A stretch of 64,000 bases of DNA from CAIUGU01 sp965279735 (GTDB taxonomy: Bacteria; Pseudomonadota; Gammaproteobacteria; Steroidobacterales; Steroidobacteraceae), in assembly GCA_965279735.1 (NCBI GenBank), contig OZ257260.1:868001-932000 (forward strand), in the 5' to 3' direction. How positions within the stretch are numbered: the first letter of the stretch is position 1; each line of letters begins with the position of its first letter. A program made the translations under genes and the position numbers. The notes under the pieces were generated by a model. The model worked only from the letters and a program-made list of their open reading frames with translations, was not told where the DNA came from and did not search any database. Below are positions 1 through 7,769 of the stretch, in pieces.

Positions 1-2148
1 GACATCGTCCAGCAGGGCGGCGCAAACGGCGTGGAGGAAATGATCTTCGGCATGGCGCATCGCGGCCGGCTGAACGTGCTCGTCAACGTGATGGGCAAGT
101 CGCCACAGGCCCTGTTCTCGGAATTCGACGGCCTGTACGACGTCAACCACATGCAGGGTTCGGGCGACGTCAAGTATCACAAGGGTTTCTCGGTCGACGT
201 GCGGACGCCAGGCGGCAACGTCCACCTGGCCCTCGCATTCAATCCTTCACATCTCGAAGTCGTGAATCCGGTGGTCGAAGGTTCGGTCCGCGCCCGCCAG
301 CAGCGCCGCAACGACGCTGTGGGTGCCAAGGTGATTCCGGTGCTGATCCATGGCGATGCCGCGTTTGCGGGGCAGGGCGTAGTAACGGAAACGCTGCAGT
401 TCTCGCAGGCCCGTGGCTTCTACACCGGCGGCACGCTGCACGTCATCATCAACAACCAGGTTGGCTTCACGATTTCGAATCCGCAGGACGCGCGTTCGAC
501 GCAGTACTGCAGCGACGTCGCGAAGATGATCGAAGCGCCGATCTTCCACGTGAATGGCGACGATCCCGAGGCCGTGATTTTCGTCACGCGTCTCGCACTC
601 GACTACCGCATGAAGTTCCACAAGGACGTCGTGATCGATCTCGTGTGCTACCGGCGCCTCGGTCACAACGAAGCCGACGAACCGGCGGCCACCCAGCCGG
701 TGATGTACCAGGTCATCCGGCAGAAGCCCACCACCCGCCAGCTCTATGCTGAATATCTCGCCCAGCAGAAAGTGCTGGAGCTGAAGGAAGCGGACGGGTT
801 CGCCGAGCAATATCGCCAGGAGCTCGATGAGGGCAAGTCGCAGGCCAAGCAGGCACTGGGCCTCATCGGCAACAAGCACACCGTCGACTGGAGCAAGTAC
901 ACACAGGCTGACTGGCGCGAGTCGGTCACCACGGGCGTCAAGATTGAAACGCTGCGCGACCTCGCAACGAAGCTGACGCAGCTCCCTGCGAACATGACGC
1001 TGCATCGCCAGGTGGCGAAGATCGTCCAGGACCGCGAGAAGATGACGGCGGGTCAGTTGCCGGCGGATTGGGGTTACGCGGAAACGCTGGCCTACGCAAC
1101 GCTGCTCACGGAAGGATTCGAGATACGTCTTACCGGCCAGGATGCCGGCCGCGGTACGTTCTTCCATCGTCATGCCGTGTGGCACGACCAGACGGCCGGT
1201 CAATCCTATGTGCCGCTCAAGAACCTGAATCCCAGCCAGCCACGTTTCACGGTCATCGACTCGCTGCTGTCGGAAGAGGCCGTGATGGGCTTCGAATACG
1301 GCTTCTCGACCACGGAACCGAATTGCCTGACGATCTGGGAAGGCCAGTTTGGCGACTTCGCGAACGGTGCCCAGGTCATCATCGACCAGTTCATCAGTTC
1401 GGGTGAAGCGAAGTGGGGCCGCCTCTGCGGTCTCGTGCTGTTGCTCCCGCACGGCTATGAAGGCCAGGGACCCGAGCATTCATCCGCACGCCTCGAACGC
1501 TTCCTGCAGCTCTCCGCCGAAAACAACATGCAGGTCTGCGTGCCGTCGACGCCGGCACAGATGTTCCACATGCTGCGGCGGCAGATGGTGCGCGATCTGC
1601 GCAAGCCGCTCATCGTGATGACGCCGAAGAGCCTGCTTCGCCACAAACTGTCGGTCTCCGCGCTCGAAGACCTGTCGCGCGGCAAGTTCCAGAACGTGAT
1701 CGACGAAGTCGACGAGGTCCAGCCTGCCAAGGTGAAACGCCTCGTCTTCTGCTCGGGCAAGGTGTATTTCGATCTGCTCGATTCACGTCGTGCAGACGGC
1801 ATCCGCGATGTCGCGATCGTCCGCATCGAACAGCTGTATCCGTTTCCGGCCGAAGAGTACGCAGCGATCCTGCAGAAGTATCCGAACGCCCACGACATCA
1901 TCTGGTGCCAGGAAGAACCGCAGAACCAGGGCGCCTGGTACAACATCAGGCACCGGCTGCAGCGTCCGCTCGGCTCCAAGGATGTGTTGCTGTATGCGGG
2001 CCGTGCGCCCGCAGCGGCACCCGCCACCGGCATTTTCAAACTGCATGTCCAGCAGCAGCAGGCACTGGTGGATGCGGCCCTGCGCTCCACCGTGACCGAA
2101 GAATCAATGCGCGAGACCACGCGTCTCAAGGCGCCCATCCGCAAATAG
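1..2148 (+). CDS. sucA: 2-oxoglutarate dehydrogenase E1 component (5' partial)
   Basis: Thiamine-diphosphate E1 subunit of the 2-oxoglutarate dehydrogenase complex, which decarboxylates 2-oxoglutarate and passes the succinyl group to SucB. The frame is open from the first base, so the gene begins upstream; 715 residues remain of a family length near 930-950, and about the first 220-230 are missing. Visible E1 blocks are MAHRGRLNVL near the start, HGDAAFAGQGVV, the NNQVGFT segment, the GQFGDFANGAQ transketolase-type block, and LLPHGYEGQGPEHSSAR. It ends in TAG 79 nt before the sucB ATG, and the order sucA-sucB-lpd is the usual one. The assignment is secure; only the truncated 5' end is unknown. 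Confidence 0.98.
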   Translation, partial: DIVQQGGANGVEEMIFGMAHRGRLNVLVNVMGKSPQALFSEFDGLYDVNHMQGSGDVKYHKGFSVDVRTPGGNVHLALAFNPSHLEVVNPVVEGSVRARQQRRNDAVGAKVIPVLIHGDAAFAGQGVVTETLQFSQARGFYTGGTLHVIINNQVGFTISNPQDARSTQYCSDVAKMIEAPIFHVNGDDPEAVIFVTRLALDYRMKFHKDVVIDLVCYRRLGHNEADEPAATQPVMYQVIRQKPTTRQLYAEYLAQQKVLELKEADGFAEQYRQELDEGKSQAKQALGLIGNKHTVDWSKYTQADWRESVTTGVKIETLRDLATKLTQLPANMTLHRQVAKIVQDREKMTAGQLPADWGYAETLAYATLLTEGFEIRLTGQDAGRGTFFHRHAVWHDQTAGQSYVPLKNLNPSQPRFTVIDSLLSEEAVMGFEYGFSTTEPNCLTIWEGQFGDFANGAQVIIDQFISSGEAKWGRLCGLVLLLPHGYEGQGPEHSSARLERFLQLSAENNMQVCVPSTPAQMFHMLRRQMVRDLRKPLIVMTPKSLLRHKLSVSALEDLSRGKFQNVIDEVDEVQPAKVKRLVFCSGKVYFDLLDSRRADGIRDVAIVRIEQLYPFPAEEYAAILQKYPNAHDIIWCQEEPQNQGAWYNIRHRLQRPLGSKDVLLYAGRAPAAAPATGIFKLHVQQQQALVDAALRSTVTEESMRETTRLKAPIRK

Positions 2149-2181
2149 TTGCGGCTTGTCGTTCAACCATCATTCGAATCA

Positions 2182-2198
2182 GCCCGGCCAGGCCGGGC
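2182..2198 (+). other. GC-rich hairpin between sucA and sucB
   Basis: A perfect inverted repeat, GCCCGGC / GCCGGGC around a 3-nt loop, sits 30 nt before the sucB start. There is no T-tract after it, so it is more likely an mRNA-processing or stability hairpin than a terminator. The AAAAGGAA just after it may be the sucB ribosome binding site, although the spacing to ATG is long. Confidence 0.5.
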
Positions 2199-2227
2199 AT
2201 CAAGAAAAGGAATCAGGGCCAAAGTTC

Positions 2228-3436
2228 ATGAGTATTGAAGTCAAAGTTCCGCAATTGCCCGAATCGGTCGCCGACGCGACGCTCGTCGCCTGGCGCAAGA
2301 AGCCGGGCGAAGCAGTGACCCGCGATGAGAACCTGGTCGACCTCGAAACCGACAAGGTCGTGCTGGAAGTACCAGCGCCTGTTTCCGGGGTGCTGCGCGA
2401 AATCAGGATCGTGAACGGAACCACTGTAACCAGCGGCCAGGTCCTCGCGATCCTCGAAGAAGGCGCGACTGCGACTGCAGCGCCTGCTGCCGCCACTGCA
2501 TCTGCTGCGACGGCACCCGCCACGAAGGCGGCACCTGCGGCACCTTCCGGTGGTGCAGACAAGTCCGGCCCGGCGGCGCGTCGCCTGATCGAAGAAAACA
2601 AACTCGATGCCGCGCAGATTGCGGCCACTGGCAAGGATGGTCGCGTCACCAAGGGCGATGTCGTCCAGCATCTAGCGAAGCCTGCCGCTGCGCCTGCAAA
2701 GGCTCCCGCTGCAGTGGCGCTTGCGCCCGCTGGAGCGCGCTCGGAACAGCGCGTGCCGATGACCCGCCTGCGTGCGCGCATTGCCGAACGCCTGATCCAG
2801 GCCCAGTCCAGTGCTGCGATGCTGACGACGTTCAACGAAGTCGACCTGACGGCCGTCAACGAACTGCGGACCCGCTACAAGGACAAGTTCGAGAAGACGC
2901 ACGGCGTCAAGCTTGGCTTCTCGTCATTCTTCATCAAGGCCGCGATCGAGGGGCTGCGCCGGTTCCCGTCCGTGAATGCTTCCATCGATGGCAATGACAT
3001 CGTCTATCACGAGTTCTACGACATCGGTGTTGCGGTCTCGACGGATCGCGGCCTGATGGTGCCTGTGATCCGCAACGCCGAGAACATGAACTTCGCCGAA
3101 ATCGAATCGTCGGTCGGTGCCTACGCACAGCGGGCACGCGACGGATCGATCACGATCGAGGAACTGACCGGAGGCACGTTCACCATCACGAATGGTGGCG
3201 TTTTCGGATCGCTGATCTCGACGCCCATCCTGAACATGCCGCAGGTGGCGATTCTCGGCATGCACAAGATCCAGGAACGTCCTGTCGTCGTGAACGGCCA
3301 GATCGTGATCCGCCCGATGATGTACCTGGCGCTGACCTACGATCACCGCATCGTGGATGGCCGCGAATCCGTTCAGTTCCTGGTCGCGATCAAGGAAGCT
3401 CTGGAAGATCCCGCCCGGCTGCTGCTGCAGCTCTGA
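2228..3436 (+). CDS. sucB: dihydrolipoyllysine succinyltransferase, E2 of 2-oxoglutarate dehydrogenase
   Basis: E2 core of the 2-oxoglutarate dehydrogenase complex; it transfers succinyl from the lipoyl arm to CoA. The 402 residues match the usual size (about 405). The start ATG 2228 gives MSIEVKVPQLPES, the typical SucB N-terminus; the frame is open further upstream but that stretch has no family similarity. Domains in order: lipoyl domain (about 1-78, DLETDKVVLEV with lipoyl Lys43), an Ala/Pro-rich linker (about 80-108), the E3-binding domain (GPAARRLIEENKL, about 115-150), and the catalytic domain ending with the HRIVDG motif, whose His and Asp act in acyl transfer. It lies between sucA and lpd and is probably co-transcribed with sucA. 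Confidence 0.97.
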   Translation: MSIEVKVPQLPESVADATLVAWRKKPGEAVTRDENLVDLETDKVVLEVPAPVSGVLREIRIVNGTTVTSGQVLAILEEGATATAAPAAATASAATAPATKAAPAAPSGGADKSGPAARRLIEENKLDAAQIAATGKDGRVTKGDVVQHLAKPAAAPAKAPAAVALAPAGARSEQRVPMTRLRARIAERLIQAQSSAAMLTTFNEVDLTAVNELRTRYKDKFEKTHGVKLGFSSFFIKAAIEGLRRFPSVNASIDGNDIVYHEFYDIGVAVSTDRGLMVPVIRNAENMNFAEIESSVGAYAQRARDGSITIEELTGGTFTITNGGVFGSLISTPILNMPQVAILGMHKIQERPVVVNGQIVIRPMMYLALTYDHRIVDGRESVQFLVAIKEALEDPARLLLQL

Positions 3437-3444
3437 ACAGGGCA

Positions 3445-3497
3445 AGGCTGCAGCCTCGGGCTCTCAAGAGCCTGCGGTCTGCAGCCTCTTTATTTCT
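3445..3497 (+). terminator. nested hairpin with T-rich tail between sucB and lpd
   Basis: The outer stem AGGCTGCAG (3445-3453) pairs perfectly with CTGCAGCCT (3479-3487). Inside it GGCTC (3459-3463) pairs with GAGCC (3468-3472) around TCAA. The outer stem is followed by CTTTATTTCT. This looks like an intrinsic or partial terminator that would set lpd expression apart from sucAB. The function is inferred. Confidence 0.5.
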
Positions 3498-3547
3498 GCG
3501 TCATGGCACCCCATTACTGACCATGCACCGCCTCACCAGGAATCACC

Positions 3548-4975
3548 ATGTCTGAGCAGTACGACGTTATCGTCATCGGCGCCGGCCCGGCCGGTTATCC
3601 CAGCGCCATCCGCGCGGGGCAGAACAAGCTGAAAGTGGCCTGCATCGACGAATGGCAGAATCATGATGGCAGTTATGCATTCGGTGGCACCTGCCTGAAC
3701 GCGGGCTGCATTCCCTCGAAAGCGTTGCTTGAGTCCTCTGAGCTCTACCATCGTGCCCACACGGAATTCGCCGCCCACGGCATCAAGGTGACAGGCGTCA
3801 GCTTTGATGTCGCGGCCATGCAGAAGCGCAAGTCGCAGATCGTCAAGCAGTCGACTGCCGGTATCGCTTCGTTGCTGAAGGGCGCAGGCGTCACGGCGCT
3901 GGTCGGTCACGGCAAGCTGCTGCCCGGCAACAAGGTTGAATTCACGGACAAGGATGGCAAGAAGCAAGAGCTTGAGTCGAAGCACGTCGTGCTTGCTGCC
4001 GGATCCATCCCCACCGAACTGAAAAGCCTGCCTTTCGATGGCAAGGATATCGTCGATTCGTGGGGCGCCCTCGAGTTCGATGCGGTGCCGAAGCGTCTCG
4101 GCGTGATCGGCGCTGGCGTCATCGGTCTGGAACTCGGCAGCGTATGGCGTCGCCTCGGTGCGGAAGTCGTCGTTCTTGAAGCCATGGATGTCTTCCTGCC
4201 GATGGCCGACAAGGCCGTGGCGAACGAGGCGCTCAAGCACTTGAAGAAGCAGGGTCTCGACATCCGCCTCGGCGCGAAGGTGTCCGGCGCGGACAAGGGC
4301 AAAGATGGCGTCGTGCTCAAGTACACCGATGCGAAGGGCGAACAGACGGTCACCGTCGACAAGGTCGTCGTGGCGATCGGTCGCCGGCCTTTCACGAAGA
4401 ATCTGCTGGCAGAAGGCACGGGTGTCGAAGTCGACGAGCGTGGCTTCGTCAAGGTCGATCATGAATGCCGCACGAATGCTCCCAATGTCTGGGCCATCGG
4501 CGATCTCGTCCGTGGCCCGATGCTTGCGCACAAAGGCAAGGAAGAAGGCGTGGTCGTCGCCGATCTCATCGCCGGCCTGCACGGTGAGGTGAACTACGAT
4601 CTCGTGCCGTCGGTGATCTATACCGCGCCGGAAATCGCGTGGGTCGGGCAGACGGAAGAGCAGGTGAAGGCCAGTGGCCGTGAGTACAAGGTCGGTTCCT
4701 TCCCGTTCATGGCGAGCGGTCGCGCTCGTGCCATGGAAGCGGGTGCGGGTTTCTGCAAGCTGATCGCAGCGAAAGATGACGATCGCATTCTCGGCGTGCA
4801 CATCATCGGTCCGTATGCCGGTGAGCTGCTCGCCGAAGCAGTACTCGCGATGGAATATTCCGCCAGCGCCGAAGACCTGCAGCGCACGATGCACGCTCAT
4901 CCGACGCTTTCAGAAGCGTTGCATGAAGCGGCGCTGGCTGCCGACAACCGGGCGATTGATTTCCCCAACCGCTAG
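3548..4975 (+). CDS. lpd: dihydrolipoyl dehydrogenase (E3)
   Basis: FAD-dependent E3 subunit; it reoxidises the dihydrolipoyl group with NAD+ for the 2-oxoglutarate (and possibly pyruvate) dehydrogenase complex. The 475 residues are full length. Visible: the N-terminal FAD motif GAGPAGYPSA (about 11-20), the redox-active disulfide GGTCLNAGCIPSK (Cys49 and Cys54), the second Rossmann motif GAGVIGLELGSVW, the FAD-binding AIGDLVRGPMLAHK, and the C-terminal HAHPTLSEALHEAAL carrying the catalytic His and Glu. It follows sucB by 111 nt that contain a hairpin. Third gene of the complex cluster. Confidence 0.97.
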   Translation: MSEQYDVIVIGAGPAGYPSAIRAGQNKLKVACIDEWQNHDGSYAFGGTCLNAGCIPSKALLESSELYHRAHTEFAAHGIKVTGVSFDVAAMQKRKSQIVKQSTAGIASLLKGAGVTALVGHGKLLPGNKVEFTDKDGKKQELESKHVVLAAGSIPTELKSLPFDGKDIVDSWGALEFDAVPKRLGVIGAGVIGLELGSVWRRLGAEVVVLEAMDVFLPMADKAVANEALKHLKKQGLDIRLGAKVSGADKGKDGVVLKYTDAKGEQTVTVDKVVVAIGRRPFTKNLLAEGTGVEVDERGFVKVDHECRTNAPNVWAIGDLVRGPMLAHKGKEEGVVVADLIAGLHGEVNYDLVPSVIYTAPEIAWVGQTEEQVKASGREYKVGSFPFMASGRARAMEAGAGFCKLIAAKDDDRILGVHIIGPYAGELLAEAVLAMEYSASAEDLQRTMHAHPTLSEALHEAALAADNRAIDFPNR

Positions 4976-4995
4976 CCCTCGCTCTCCCGAATTCC

Positions 4996-5018
4996 GGCCG
5001 CTCCGCCACGGAGCGGCC
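4996..5018. terminator. convergent hairpin between lpd and the DUF6152 gene
   Basis: Perfect 10-bp stem GGCCGCTCCG / CGGAGCGGCC with a 3-nt loop, placed between two genes that converge. No good T-tract follows on either strand, so a bidirectional terminator role is inferred from position and stem strength. Confidence 0.5.
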
Positions 5019-5028
5019 GCTCTCCCCC

Positions 5029-5403
5029 CTACTGCTTGTCCTTGAGCACCGTTCCGTCGGCGAGCGTCGCGCTGACGGTCAGGGCGATCGGGCGTCCGTC
5101 CTTCATCGGGTGCACAACGAAGGGAATCTTGTCGCCCACCTTGATGGAAGTGGGCGACCAGCCTCTGCGGCCGATGATGTTCGGGCTCGAGCATTCGATG
5201 CTCCAGACTTCCGATCCACCCCCCGGCTTCTTCACGACGTATTCGATCATCACGTGGGGGTTCTTCCACGAGTAGCTCTGCACCGTGCCGTCCAGCTCCA
5301 CGTACTTTGCGTTGTCGTACATGTTGAAGGCGTGGTGGGCGGAGGCGGTGAGGCAGACGGATGCGAGCCCCATGGCGGAGGCGGCGAGAATTGCATGTTT
5401 CAT
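5029..5403 (-). CDS. small secreted DUF6152-family protein (copy 1)
   Basis: 124-residue protein of unknown function that resembles the DUF6152 family. Start chosen at ATG 5403 because it gives a clean signal peptide (MKHAILAASAMGLASVCLTASA) ending just before the conserved HHAFNMYD motif. The mature part has the family pattern WKNPHVMI, ECSSPNIIGRRGW, KVGDKI and HPMKDG, probably a small beta-barrel. The paired His after the cleavage site could bind metal (inference). It is paired with the larger secreted gene just upstream on the same strand, 37 nt away. A second such pair follows at 6246-7539. Confidence 0.75.
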   Translation of the reverse strand: MKHAILAASAMGLASVCLTASAHHAFNMYDNAKYVELDGTVQSYSWKNPHVMIEYVVKKPGGGSEVWSIECSSPNIIGRRGWSPTSIKVGDKIPFVVHPMKDGRPIALTVSATLADGTVLKDKQ

Positions 5404-5440
5404 TTGCGGGTATCCTGGGTTGTCGTGCTGGTCGAGTGCG

Positions 5441-6190
5441 TTATTTCTGCGCAGCCTTTTCCTTGTTCTCGCCTGCATAGCGTTCCGACCATCCTGCGGC
5501 GCCGATCTCGCAGACGTACTCCCAGAGTTCGGCGTCCTCCGCCAACCGGGTGTAATGGGCCACCTTGGTCCAGGGCTTCTGCAGGTAACGGGCATCCTCG
5601 AACGTGATTTCGTTGATGAGCGAGGCGCCGTCATCTTCCATATGCAGCCGTTCAGTGATGGTCGTCGACGGGGCATGGATGCCGCCGCCGAACGCTATGG
5701 GCGAATCGACCTCATTGAGGTTCGTGGTGCGGATCACCAGCGTGCTGCCTTCGCGCCGGCCGGTCGAGTAACCATTCCACATCGGCTCAAGTCCCTCGCT
5801 CGGACCGCTGCGATTGAGGTAGATCGTGCGCGGAACGGGGCTCGCCTCGTTGAGCATGGTGATGCGCCCGGGGCTTTCGAGGATCTCGAGCGCGAATTCG
5901 TTGTGCATGAAGGCAGGCATGCCCATCGGCAGGCATTTCTTTCCGGATTCGCTGATCACCTCGAGATCGACCTCGACCGCCTTCTTCCGGGCATCGGCGA
6001 TTTTGCGCGCTTCATCCGTGTAGGGCGGCAGTGCGCTCGTGTCGTCGTAGTCCGATTGCGTGAGCACCCACATGCCGGTGAGCGGGGGCTGTGTCCCCGC
6101 CGCGGAGGCCGTGGTTATGCCCAGGGAACACACGCTACCGAGCATCAGTGCCCAGCAGGTTGCGCGTCGGTCGAATCGATGTCCGCTCAT
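5441..6190 (-). CDS. secreted protein of unknown function (paralogue A)
   Basis: 249 residues, function not recognised. ATG 6190 is preceded by GGAGG with 5-nt spacing and gives an N-terminal hydrophobic signal ending near TTASA. The mature part is clearly paralogous to the product of 6658-7539. Shared blocks are TGMW near the N-terminus, KCLP-x-G-x-PA, PRTIYL, WNG, EG-x-TLV, a TT-x-x-x-x-ER block, EITFED and a late VCE. The Trp/Gly-rich pattern suggests a secreted beta-rich, perhaps lipocalin-like, ligand-binding protein, but that is a guess. It forms a pair with the DUF6152 gene downstream. Confidence 0.7.
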   Translation of the reverse strand: MSGHRFDRRATCWALMLGSVCSLGITTASAAGTQPPLTGMWVLTQSDYDDTSALPPYTDEARKIADARKKAVEVDLEVISESGKKCLPMGMPAFMHNEFALEILESPGRITMLNEASPVPRTIYLNRSGPSEGLEPMWNGYSTGRREGSTLVIRTTNLNEVDSPIAFGGGIHAPSTTITERLHMEDDGASLINEITFEDARYLQKPWTKVAHYTRLAEDAELWEYVCEIGAAGWSERYAGENKEKAAQK

Positions 6191-6245
6191 GGATGCCTCC
6201 GGAAGCGCCGGCACAAGCCGGCATGAATGAAAGATGGATGTGTGG

Positions 6246-6632
6246 TCATGTGCGTTCCTTGCTTTCGGCATTCCAGAGGATCGTGCCGTCGCTCAGGGTG
6301 ATGGATACAACGCTCCCTGACGGAGTGCCGTCGCGGCGCGGGTGCATCGTCACCTTGATCGTGTCTCCCGGTTTCACGGTCTTGCTCGACCAGCCTTTGC
6401 GGGCGGCGATATTGGGACTGTGGGCTTCCATGCCCCATTCCTCGGGGCCGGACTTGCCGGCAATCTGTACATAGATCCACACATGCGGCATCGACCACTT
6501 GTATTCCGAAACTTTTCCCTCGACGGTGACCGTCTGGGTACTGTCGAACATGGTGAAGGAATGATGCGCAAGCGCGGGCGTGCCGAGGAGTGTCGCGAGC
6601 AGCGCGGCAAAAAACGGGCTTTTACTGTTCAT
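6246..6632 (-). CDS. small secreted DUF6152-family protein (copy 2)
   Basis: 128-residue paralogue of the 5029-5403 product. ATG 6632 gives a signal peptide ending at TPALA, followed by HHSFTMFD. The same landmarks follow: WSMPHVWI, EAHSPNIAARKGW, KPGDTI and HPRRDGTPSG. The protein is exported and its function is unknown. It lies 25 nt downstream of paralogue B and 55 nt upstream of paralogue A, so the order is pair-pair. The four genes probably form one transcript read away from the divergent TonB receptor. Confidence 0.75.
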   Translation of the reverse strand: MNSKSPFFAALLATLLGTPALAHHSFTMFDSTQTVTVEGKVSEYKWSMPHVWIYVQIAGKSGPEEWGMEAHSPNIAARKGWSSKTVKPGDTIKVTMHPRRDGTPSGSVVSITLSDGTILWNAESKERT

Positions 6633-6657
6633 GGCCGTGAATGTCCTCATGATGGAT

Positions 6658-7539
6658 TTAGCGGGAGAGCGGCGATGCGCGCAGCGATTCGGCTTCGCTC
6701 TTGTTGTACTGCTGGTCCGGATCAAGCATCCGTGCGGCTTCCGAGTCGAATTCCCTGATTGCCTCGAGATCCACTTCGCCAAGGGCAAGCAGGTCCGGTT
6801 CGCATACGGCCTCCATGCGTTCGGTGGCATTCGCCATGCGGTCGTAACGCAATGTCAGCTTGAAAGGCCGGACGAAGATGGCGGGATCCTCAAACGTGAT
6901 CTCGTCCACCAGCAGGGCCCCGTTGTTTTCCAGACGGATGCGTTCGACGGCATGCATCGTCGTCGTGACCGGGAAATTGTGGAAGCGGCCGCGGCCATTC
7001 AGCCTGATGGTGTCGACGACCAGCGTGTTGCCTTCCCAGTAGCCTACGGAATGGCCATTCCATGACGGATCGGGATCTTCGGCCTGCGGTACTGCCAGGT
7101 AGATCGTTCTGGGTTCGTCGTTGCCGGGGTCATGCTCGGTGGTGATGGACAGGCGTCCGAAACCTTCCATGATCTGGATGGGCGACCGCCACGTCATCAG
7201 CGCGGGAAAGCCCGTGGGCAGGCATTTCATGTTGGCGACGTTACGTACGTGATCCGCGGCCAGCGCGCGCTTCTGGCCTTCGACATAGCGTTGTCCCAGT
7301 GGCGTTAGCCCATCCGCCGACAGCGCTTCCGACGAGTCGGCGAATCGATAGATCCACATCCCGGTGATGTCCGGCGTGGCGGCCATGACAGACGGGATGG
7401 ACAGAAAACCTGCAATGACAAACAGCACGCCTATCGCACGGAGTTGGTGCGGTCGCGCGCGCTGACGCGCGATTGCAGTGCCTGATGTCTCGTGAGCGGC
7501 AAAGAAGGGAATCGACTGTGGCACGCGGTGTTCCTCCAT
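6658..7539 (-). CDS. secreted protein of unknown function (paralogue B)
   Basis: 293 residues from ATG 7539. A GTG at 7524 is an attractive alternative start because GGAGGA lies 8 nt before it, which would give 288 residues. A hydrophobic segment ending at PSVMA (about residue 53) looks like a signal with a long basic n-region, so the shorter start is somewhat favoured. The mature part starts TPDITGMW and shares with paralogue A the blocks KCLPTGFPALM, PRTIYL, SWNG, EGNTLVVDT, DEITFED and AVCE. First gene of the leftward four-gene unit; the 230-bp control region shared with the TonB receptor lies upstream. Function unknown. Confidence 0.7.
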   Translation of the reverse strand: MEEHRVPQSIPFFAAHETSGTAIARQRARPHQLRAIGVLFVIAGFLSIPSVMAATPDITGMWIYRFADSSEALSADGLTPLGQRYVEGQKRALAADHVRNVANMKCLPTGFPALMTWRSPIQIMEGFGRLSITTEHDPGNDEPRTIYLAVPQAEDPDPSWNGHSVGYWEGNTLVVDTIRLNGRGRFHNFPVTTTMHAVERIRLENNGALLVDEITFEDPAIFVRPFKLTLRYDRMANATERMEAVCEPDLLALGEVDLEAIREFDSEAARMLDPDQQYNKSEAESLRASPLSR

Positions 7540-7551
7540 CTGGATTGCGGA

Positions 7552-7571
7552 AAGCCTTTAAAACAAGGCTT
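7552..7571 (-). repeat. short inverted repeat in the leader of the leftward unit
   Basis: AAGCCTT / AAGGCTT arms separated by 6 nt lie just upstream of the paralogue B start. This could be an mRNA hairpin or a protein site. Weak evidence. Confidence 0.3.
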
Positions 7572-7663
7572 CCGGAGAGCAATGCGGCCTGCATCGATGC
7601 CTGCCGCCGGTGACATTCAGTGTAGGCCCCTCAGGCGCACGCACAATCCGTCGCGCTGTCCGG

Positions 7664-7688
7664 GACTTTCAAATGAAATTGGAAAGTC
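7664..7688 (+). promoter_or_regulatory. operator-like palindrome and shared element, site A
   Basis: GACTTTC-N11-GAAAGTC, a 25-bp imperfect palindrome whose inner AAT and ATT also match. It lies in the control region between the leftward secreted genes and the TonB receptor, about 80 nt before the receptor ATG. Its first half, 7666-7681 on the + strand, reads CTTTCAAA-TG-AAATTG and matches at 12-13 of 16 positions the elements before the two purine operons (17784-17799 and 22955-22970), in the same orientation relative to the gene downstream. Likely a regulator site; the protein is not known. Confidence 0.55.
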
Positions 7689-7769
7689 AACTCGCGACTC
7701 TTCCGCTTTACTGCAACGCACGAGGACCACTTGTCCTCAACGGCCAGCAGCTCGCTAAGGAGTTTCGAG

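Noticed and set aside
247..1479. 410-codon open frame on the - strand within sucA.
   Set aside because: Fully antisense to conserved sucA with no recognisable motif or ribosome site.
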